Below are positions 57,093 to 64,000 of a stretch of DNA of 64,000 nt, piece by piece. This stretch comes from Nyssa sinensis (lineage: Eukaryota; Streptophyta; Magnoliopsida; Cornales; Nyssaceae), in the NCBI GenBank assembly GCA_008638375.1, contig CM018038.1, positions 17,699,485 through 17,763,484 on the forward strand, read 5' to 3'. How positions within the stretch are numbered: position 1 is the stretch's first letter; each line of letters opens with the position of its first letter. The position numbers were made by a program, and so were the translations under genes. The notes beneath the pieces are model-generated. The model had not been told where the DNA came from. It did not search any database and was given only the letters and a program-made list of their open reading frames with translations.

Positions 57093-57780
57093 CTCAATTA
57101 ACTCAGAATTTCTATTTGGTCAAGATAACCATTTTCCTGAATTTTCCATCAATGGAGGATACAACACGGGTGGGTCTGAAACAGGTGAGTGTCGCACACG
57201 CTCCAAGCTTGCAACTGGCAAAAAACCTTACTCAGCCGTTCAGCCGCAGCAGTCTCGGTTTCCTGCTATACGCAAGGTAACTGTTCAACCCCCTGCTACC
57301 ACAGTAGCCATTCAGCCGCACACGCAAAGAGCTGATCCAGTAGGTGGTGGGGCCCTTCCTTACCCATATTGTGTCATCTCTAGGGCCTAGGGGGACTGGG
57401 CCATTGGTTAATCCTCCACAAATTTTGATTGCTACAGACGGTCAAGAAGATAACCATGCTGGCATTTCCATATTAGTTGGACAAACTAGTGAAGGGGCCC
57501 ACCCTAACCTCTGTGCGGACATGGAAAAAGCAAAAGGGCATGCTGCTCTGCCCACTGATCATACTGACTGCACTGCTACTGTTACTTCAAAATTTAACAC
57601 GCTAGCTTCCTCCTCAAGCGTGGGTAACACTGTTCCTAGTCAACATGAAGGACTGATCTCTCCATCTGCAGGAGTTGCGTGTCCGTCAATTATAGTAGGC
57701 TGTTCTGATACAGCCCACCCCCCCTATGCCAAATGTTGCTATACAAGCTCAAGCGCCTTCTCTTGTTGACCATGTCCAAC
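57093..57780 (+). pseudogene. LINE H ORF1-like region, second piece
   Basis: The frame from 43,684 and 48,703-48,713 continues here. It reads FGQDNHFPEFSINGG, a basic stretch (CRTRSKLATGKKPYSAVQPQ) and a glutamine/proline-rich linker, and ends at a TAG at about 57,388. After a one-base shift the reading runs in the frame of 57,344-57,769 (NPPQILIATDGQEDNHAGIS, and a serine/threonine-rich part). The composition fits the linker of plant L1 ORF1. No catalytic motif. Family resemblance is weak, and position within the LINE is the main support. Confidence 0.55.
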
Positions 57781-58288
57781 CGACGGACCTGCTGCTAAGG
57801 AGAGGGGCTGTGATACTGTCTCTACAAGGTTTGTTGAAAGGAGAGGCAATGTTATTGAATTTGGGTGGGTTACAGAAATAGGAGAATCAGAGTGGTTAAA
57901 TGAAGAGGGAATAGTTTGGTAGGGATCACCGTAGAAAGGGGCAAGTCCCTTTGCTTTATCAAGAGCAGAAGGAACAGTTTCATTTGGTTGGCCAGTGGTT
58001 AGGTGAGTGAGGGGGGGCGTATAGGTGGCTGTAGACATGACTTGATGGCATACTACCATCTGCTGTGCCAATTGAAAGGGGGGGTTTGTTGGGTTATCAT
58101 GCGGGTTTTGTTGACCATGTGGCCTGGTTGGAAATTTGAATGAACCGTTGGGTTAGCAGGAGGGACGTGTTGACCAGGTGGGCCCAAGGCCATGCGGCTA
58201 TAAGGGTTAGTAGGCGCTGTTTGTGCAGTGTTTAATTCTGACCTCATATTGAGTTGCTGAGTGGTCTGATTTCCAAGCGTATAGGTGA
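57781..58288 (-). pseudogene. apparently inverted ORF1-like segment in LINE H
   Basis: Coding-like sequence here runs on the minus strand, in two frames joined by one shift at about 58,060: 58,301-58,053 (NPYSRMALGPPGQHVPPANP) and 58,071 to about 57,780 (TGQPNETVPSALDKAKGLAP). Its proline, serine, threonine and asparagine-rich composition equals that of the plus-strand ORF1 piece beside it, while the plus strand is closed by stops. Plus-strand coding resumes at 58,289 with ORF2. The extent of the inverted part is approximate at its left edge. Confidence 0.5.
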
Positions 58289-59206
58289 GTGTGGGGGCCA
58301 TGGGCTTGGAGGAAAATGCTTAAATTCAGGCCATTGTTGAAGCCGTACATTAGAATTTCTATTGGGAATGGCCAGTTTGCTTCCCTCTGGTTTGACTATT
58401 GTCTCCCCAATGGCTCCTTATATGACAACATGGGAGAAAGGGTTATCTATGATTCAGGTCTTGGAAGATATGCTAAAGTGGGTTCTATGATTCTGGATCA
58501 TCATTGGAATTGGCCTCCTGCTAACTCTCCTCATCTGCTTGAATTTAAACATGGCATGCCTACAAACCTTCTTCCTCTCCCCCTCCAGGAAGACAAGGCG
58601 ATTTGGACCCCTTCTTCCAATGGGGATTTCTCCATCAGTTCAGCTTGGGATACCCTGAGGAGTCGTAACCCTCAGGTCCACTGGTGAAAGCTTATTTGGC
58701 ATCCAAAAGCTATTCCCCGTGTTGGATTTATTCTATGGTTGGCTATTCGTCAGAGTTTAAGTACCAAGGATCTCCTCTTTTATTCTCCGCCTGGCCATGA
58801 TCCTAGATGCCTTCTTTGCTTAAAAGAGAACGAGAGTCACAGCCATCTTTTCTTTTTGTGTCCCTTCTCCTCCAACATATGGTCCTATTTGCTTTCCAAA
58901 AGTGGATTTCAAAGCCCAACTAGGGACTGGCAGCAGATTGTTCTTTGGGCCAGCAACACATTCAAAGGCAAAAAATTCTCTTTAATTATAGACAAGCTTA
59001 CCCTAGCTTGTACGGTCTATAACATTTGGCGTGAAAGAAATAGCTGATTATTCACCATGGTTAAGAAAAACCCTCAAGCTATCATAGCTCAAACCCAAGA
59101 TATGATCAGGGGCAGGCTCACTACCTCTAAAGGGATTGTGAACTTAAACTCCAATAGGCATCTTCAGTGTATTTGGTCTCTCCCAAGTAGCATTTTTAAA
59201 GAGTAA
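58289..59206 (+). pseudogene. LINE H ORF2 C-terminal region (zf-RVT-like)
   Basis: The frame 58,289-58,687 has WRKMLKFRPLLKPYIRISIG, FASLWFDYCLPNGSLYDNMG and FSISSAWDTLRSRNPQVHW, then TGA in place of a tryptophan codon. It goes on as 58,739-59,047 with the zinc pattern CLLCLKENESHSHLFFLCPF and NIWRERNS, another TGA, and then the tail IIAQTQDMIRGRLTTSKGI to TAA at 59,204. In the family this region follows RT and is thought to bind nucleic acid. The RT catalytic part is absent. Confidence 0.9.
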
Positions 59207-59353
59207 CGTTTGTATGTTTTCTTTTTGTAGCTATGGGACGGGAGCTCTTCTGCCTGTAGAAGGCCTCCCTTCCCTCTAGCTTGTTCGAGGGTATGCCCTC
59301 TTGATCTTGTATTTTCTTTTCTTCTATATATTTCATTTACCCACCAAAAAAAA
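59207..59353 (+). other. 3'UTR and A-tract of LINE H
   Basis: It contains ctgcctgtagaaggcctccc and ttgttcgagggtatgccctc, also seen at the ends of the LINEs at 34,440-34,566 and 39,215-39,338. It ends in caccaaaaaaaaa just before the target duplication. Retrieval of this subfamily by a LINE reverse transcriptase would act on this end. Confidence 0.85.
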
Positions 59354-59611
59354 ATATAATGAACAAGCAAACAAGGGAGGAGACACAGCCATGCATACTG
59401 CATGTGCTGTGTGTGTATCTAGAATGTGTTTGTGGTGTGTAATGAGTGACGGTTGAGTGTGTGTAAATTAAGTGTGTGTTATTGTGTGTTTTAGTATAAT
59501 ATACATATATACACAAAATATCAACCAAGAATTAAATGGAAAGCTGAAAAGCTGAGAAATGAAAAAAAAAAATTAATTAGAACATTGAAAAGTCAAGGAT
59601 AGGGGCTGTGA

Positions 59612-59661
<50 letters not shown>

Positions 59662-60835
59662 GATGAGAGACAGAGGGCAGTGGAACTTGCTTAGAAGCAA
59701 GTGCATGCATTGCATGCTTGAAGGAAATCAAAAGAAAAGGAAGCAAGGGATTGGAAGGGAGAGAAGGGAAAGGATTCTGAGTATAAGGAAGAGAAAAACA
59801 ATGTTAAACAAGTGAACACAAAATTCACCATATTTTTTCTCTCTAAAATTTATGCATGTATACAAACTGTTTAGGTTACATTCATGCATATATGATGTTT
59901 AGGATGTATATTCTTGAACAAGGCATGAAAAATGAACCCTAAACACATCAAGAACACCCAGCCGTACATCAAACCACCATTGATGGACTTTGTTGTAGCA
60001 GGTCTGAAACCACATGAACCAAAACCCATTTAGCCTATTGGAACCTGAACTAGACCACCCCAACATTTTAAACACACAAAGACTCGACCTTGAGACTTAA
60101 AGGAAACTTTAGAAATTGGAGTTGCAGGTATGGGTTTTAAAACCCAATCTCAAAAACTCAATATAAAATCCATTTTTGAGAATGAAGACTTGAACCCCAT
60201 GAAGAATGAGTCACAACATAAGAAACCTCGTGCATTTTGGTTAAAAAATGAGTCTGTATGGTTGAGTTGCAGGTCATGGTCTCAACCTCCCAAATGCGAC
60301 CATGAGTCCGATTCGAAACCCCAAGTGAATGCCAACGTGTTGCTAAGACACAGGGATTGGGAGCACCCAAAAACAGAGAGATTTGATCTCTCAAAATTCA
60401 AGAAATTAGAAGTTTAGATTTTCAAAAATTAAGGCAACAGTAGTTCGGGCGTGGGGAAGAAGATGACCCCGCTGAGCCAACTCGTGAGTTCACTCAGCCG
60501 AGTCCCAACCGAGATGGATTACCATTGTGTCAACTCAGACACGTGTCACGTTGTGGGGTTAGCCACCGCATCATTGGGACGGCACCGTTTTGGGCTTAAG
60601 GGTTTAGAACCCTAATTGGGCCTGTTTGGTAATGCGATTATGAGCCAATTTAGTGACCTGTGCGTGAATAAGATGGCTTATCCCAGTTTTAGGGCCTTGT
60701 ATGCCATTTGGGTCAAGAAAAATCAGAAAAAAGAGGGGAGCCACAATCCCCCTGAATTGAACCAGTGACCTTTGGGGGGGTGACACGTACAAACCACCGT
60801 CCCACCCAATTATCACCCGTCATATTTCGCACCAA

Positions 60836-60867
<32 letters not shown>

Positions 60868-61560
60868 GAAAGGAAAATTCAGAAAAAATAAAAGGGCGTA
60901 GCCTTTGTGACTTGAACATGAAACCCCTCAGACCCAACGCCCCTTCTTTATCATTTAGACAGGACAATCCCGTGTCCACTAATCCCACAAATATATATAT
61001 ATAGATATATATTATACATAAATGATATTAAATAAAATAAAATAATTTAATTTAATTAAATAATGACGAAATGGTCCGATGTCCAAATTGAACAAATTAT
61101 TAGTGTATTTTTACTATCTTGGACCTTTTGAGAGCAATGGTGAGGTCCGTTTTGTGAGACGAGACCCCGAAAAATAAAGACACGAAAAGGGGTTAAAATT
61201 ACCATTTTGCCCCTAGTGCCCCTAACGCCAAATAGAAACCAGAGAGGGTCTAAATTGACTTTCTTCGACATTCCGGACTCAATGGCAGAGTCTATTTGAC
61301 CAAAAGAGATACTTATAATAAAGAGATATAAAATTTGATGAATAGCATAAATTCATGTAACTATAGATTGAAACGCTTTCCGACGTTGTGGGCTCAATAG
61401 TGGGGTCTGCATTTTGAAATAAACTACGAAAAGCCATGACACGTGAACATGAAAAATAATAAAATCAAACTCAAAATTAATGGAGCTACCAAAAGAGTAT
61501 AAATTTAAATGAAGTTTAATTCCTAACACGTTAAATTGTGTCTTAGGTTAAGGCTCGAAT
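59354..61560 (+). repeat. right arm of LTR K, gene-free part
   Basis: LTR sequence with an (AG)n run at 59,614-59,658, an (AT)n run at 60,837-60,860 and GT-rich sequence at 59,405-59,490. Family modules carry ccattttgcccctagtgcccc near 61,200 and cattccggactcaatgg near 61,270. Near 60,745-60,790 there is a minus-strand ggttcaattc, a decayed B-box-like motif. Short frames have no family match. Confidence 0.7.
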
Positions 61561-61567
61561 AATCATC

Positions 61568-61813
61568 ATGGATAAGACCCAAGAAGCCTTCATAGATGAG
61601 CTGATATGGGAAAGTAAAGTGATAAAAAGAAAGATAAATATCGCCAAGAATTGTCAGATTCTCTTTGTTAGGCCTTTTATGTACAAAACCCCTATTGTCC
61701 CAATGGGACGATTGATGAAAGAAGCAACAGCAAGGAAACTTGCTGAAGAAGCGTTGAAAGAGGAGGAAGAAAGGGAAAATACTGAAACACTTAAGGACAT
61801 CATTCGAAGGTAA
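61568..61813 (+). other. 81-codon open frame of unknown origin in LTR K
   Basis: ATG at 61,568 (MDKTQEAFIDELIWESKVIK) leads to a lysine/glutamate-rich helix-like end (ARKLAEEALKEEEERENTET) and stops two codons after CGAAGGTAATG, which resembles a 5' splice site. Codon-like composition stands out from the AT-rich LTR around it. It has no counterpart that I can see in LTRs D, F or G. It may be a captured host exon. I do not recognise the protein. Confidence 0.35.
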
Positions 61814-62195
61814 TGTCTATTTACCATTAAACACATAAAGTAAATAGATGTGTAATACAGCTATAAATCATTATGAGTTAGTTTGATTCTGAATAATAAG
61901 ACTTTAAGTTGATTGGGCTAGCTTGGATTACATGATTAGGTGAGTGCTTGTTGTTTTAGTGTGTGAAATATATACAATTTGTGGTATGCTTGATTATTGA
62001 TGAACTGGGATTAGATGTTTATATCTATGCAATAGACCGAGTGAAATTAAGAGGTAGACTATGTGCTTGTCGTTTGTGAGACAGGCAATGAGCCTGGATA
62101 TCCATAGGGTTGGGTGTATACTTAGTTACCTATATAGCAGGTTGTATGCTCATTTATGTATATGTGTATTCTTGAGAAGGATCTTATACTTGGGT
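61814..62195 (+). other. end of LTR K, no gene
   Basis: AT-rich sequence without recognisable domain or LTR end. At about 62,196 it switches, with no target duplication visible, to minus-strand Tekay RNase H sequence. Most simply this is a deletion join between two elements. Confidence 0.6.
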
Positions 62196-64000
62196 ACTGA
62201 TGTGGATGGTAAGAGCATTAGCCACTACATTCGCCTTCCCTGGATGGTACTGTATACTGAGCTCGTAGTCCTTGATCAACTCTAACCAACGTCGTTGGCA
62301 CATATTGAGCTCCTTCTGTGTAAACAAGTACTTGAGACTCTTGTAATTGATGAAAATCTCACATGTAGCTCTATACAAATAATGCCTCCAGATTTTAAGT
62401 GCAAAGACAATGGCTGCAAGCTCGAGGTCGTGAGTTTCATAGTTCTTCTCATGTGGCCTCAGTTGCCATGAAACATCAGCCACTACCTTTCCCTGTTGCA
62501 TCAAAACACACCCCAAGCCTTGGTTTGAGGCATCACTGTAGATCACAAAACCTTTTGTCCCATTAAGTACTGTCAGGATTGGAGATGTAACCAGTCGGTT
62601 CTTCAGCTCTTGAAAACTTTGCTCCCTCTCCTCAGTATAGATGAATGGAACATTCTTCTAGGTCAGCTGGGTGATTGGCATAGCTACCTTGGATAAATCC
62701 TTGACAAATCTCCTATAGTAGCCAACTAAATCCATGAAATTGCGAACCTTCGTGACAGTAGTAGGCTAGGGCCAACTGGTAATATCTTCTATCTTCTAGG
62801 GGTTCACGAAGATCTCATCTTTACTAATCACATGCCCTAAGAATGAAATGCTTGGGAGCCAGAATTCACACTTCTTCAATTCAGCATATAGCTTCTGCTC
62901 CTATAGCTTCTGTACGACCTTCCTCAAATGCACCTCGTGCTCTTCCTGGTTCTTAGAATAGACCAAAATGTCATCGATGAATACGATTACAAAATTGTCA
63001 AAGCATGGCTTGAACACTCTGTTCAATAAGTCCATGAATGCGGCAAGGGCATTAGTCACTCCAAAAGGCATGACCAGGAACTCATAATGTCTATACCGGG
63101 TTCTGAATGTCGTCTTTTGAATATCGGTGGGTTTGATTTTCAACTAGTGATAACCGGACCTCAGGTCGATCTTTGAGAACACCTGAGCTCCCTTTAGTTG
63201 GTTGAATAGATCATTCACCCTAGGCAGTGGATACCTGTTCTTAATGGTGACCTTGTTTAGTTCACGATAATCAATACATAGCCTCATGGTCCCATCCTTC
63301 TTCTTGACAAATAATACAGGTGCACCCCACGATGATGAATTGGATCGTATGAAACCCTTGTCTAGCAGTTTTTGCAGCTGAAGCTTTAACTCCTTTAGCT
63401 CTGTTGGGGCCATTTTGTAGGGTGTCTTAGATATAGGTGAAGTGCTTGGCAGTACGTCAATGCTAAACTCAATCTCTCTGTCTATTGGCATTCTTAGAAG
63501 ATCGTCTAGAAATACCTCAGGGAATTCCTTACCAATGGGAATCTGCTCTAGCACAGGCTGTTGTGAATCGGTATCCTGGATACTACATAAGAAACCAGCG
63601 AAGTAGACGCCTAGCCTGGATAGAAGAAACAAAGCAAGGTGGAGAAGCCACTCTTGTCCCCTTAAACTCAACAGTTGGAAATTTTGGGTTCTGATTAAGC
63701 ACTCGCTTGGTCACACAATCTATAGTGGTGTGGTTTGTAGTCAACTAGTCCATACCAAGAATAACATCGTACCCACAGATTTCTAATGGTATAAGATCAA
63801 CAAGTAAATATATTCCCATAATTCGTATCTCGCAACCCTTATATATGGCATCCCCCAGTAATGATTTTCCCGATGGTATAGTCACATTTAGTAAATATCC
63901 TAGGGGTTCTGTCGATTTGTTCAACTTAGCAGCAGGAGATATAAAAGAATGCGTAGAACTAGTATCGAATAAGACATGGGCAGGCTATGAACAAACTAGA
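62196..64000 (-). pseudogene. Tekay-like pol remnant of element J (protease end, RT, RNase H)
   Basis: The minus strand runs from the window edge. Protease-end codons (about 64,000-63,700) are followed by 63,671-63,144 with [20 protein letters not shown] and [20 protein letters not shown]. The catalytic [10 protein letters not shown] is at 63,143-62,901. Stops interrupt the thumb. RNase H at 62,546-62,196 has [14 protein letters not shown] and [17 protein letters not shown], but NYKSLKYLF in place of DHKSLKYLF, so one catalytic aspartate is lost. It is cut after ANVVANAL at 62,196. Gag and the 5' LTR would lie to the right of this window; integrase is missing on the left. Confidence 0.9.

Larger units (their letters stand above)
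43263..59353 (+). mobile_element. LINE H (L1-type), interrupted by elements E and F
   Basis: The target duplication atataatgaacaagca lies at 43,247-43,262 and 59,354-59,369, and the A-tract is at 59,346-59,353. Native pieces are 43,263-43,684, 48,703-48,713 and 57,093-59,353, about 2.7 kb in all. They cover an ORF1-like region, an apparently inverted ORF1-like segment (about 57,780-58,288) and the ORF2 C-terminus. Endonuclease and RT are absent. The ORF1 frame runs on across both insertion sites once E, F and their duplicated bases are set aside. That is strong independent support for the boundaries. Confidence 0.88.
43033..62195 (+). mobile_element. LTR K (TGTAACACC family), truncated, split by LINE H
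   Basis: It starts TGTAACACCCTGACCCAGAA at 43,033 and is interrupted at 43,262 by LINE H. It resumes after the duplicated 16-mer at 59,354-59,369. The right arm carries modules at about 61,080-61,270 and phrases shared with D (near 60,000-60,070). No GTCGTGACA end is found, because the sequence switches to a minus-strand Tekay pol at about 62,196. About 3 kb of LTR remains. Whether it was a solo or a paired LTR cannot be told. Confidence 0.75.

Overview
The window is intergenic plant DNA made almost entirely of nested transposable elements. I see no intact host gene, rRNA, canonical tRNA or CRISPR array. A flowering plant with a repeat-rich nuclear genome is indicated by three things: Ty3/gypsy chromovirus (Tekay/Del-like) and Tat-lineage LTR retrotransposons with plant-type primer-binding sites, plant L1 LINE tails with a zf-RVT-like zinc domain, and a hAT element with an 8-bp target duplication. 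The species cannot be told from sequence alone.

Left block (1-18,165). A minus-strand LINE tail (1-~330) lies against the divided 3' LTR of a minus-strand Tekay-like element 'B' (~331-1,580 and 15,262-15,951), whose pol remnant is 15,952-18,164. A solo LTR 'G' (1,581-15,261, TSD agaat) is inserted in that LTR. Inside G sits a complete Tat-lineage element (1,661-11,421, TSD aagct, two 684-bp LTRs). The Tat element has gag, protease and RT but no RNase H or integrase. It also has an array of about 22 palindromic units and an antisense gene that appears to contain two introns.

Middle block (18,165-42,808). A second minus-strand Tekay-like element 'A' has its 3' LTR (18,165-20,750) fused to B by a deletion and interrupted by a 1,350-bp hAT element that carries a gene-like exon. 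Element A is then broken by a minus-strand LINE (21,242-22,539), by the large non-coding element 'D' (24,744-38,482, TSD cagtg) and by a 313-bp LINE tail (39,026-39,338). The 3' LTR of D holds a LINE (29,568-34,566), which itself holds a solo LTR 'C' (30,916-34,234, TSD ctgtc). That makes four nested levels.

Right block (42,809-64,000). A plus-strand Tekay protease fragment is interrupted by LTR 'K' (43,033-62,195). K contains LINE 'H' (43,263-59,353, 16-bp TSD). H in turn contains the gag/protease-only element 'E' (43,685-48,697, TSD aagag) and solo LTR 'F' (48,714-57,087, TSD ggttt). F contains solo LTR 'C2' (53,926-56,997, TSD ttagg). The window ends in another minus-strand Tekay pol remnant 'J' (62,196-64,000).

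The nesting gives relative ages: B<G<Tat; A<D<LINE<C; protease fragment<K<H<E and F; F<C2. Two large-LTR families recur, one starting TGTAATATCCCGACC (A, B, C, C2) and one starting TGTAACACCCCGACC (D, G, F, K). They share termini, an internal 130-155-bp module and a conserved short hairpin. All coding remnants I read carry stops, frameshifts or domain losses, so nothing here looks able to move alone.
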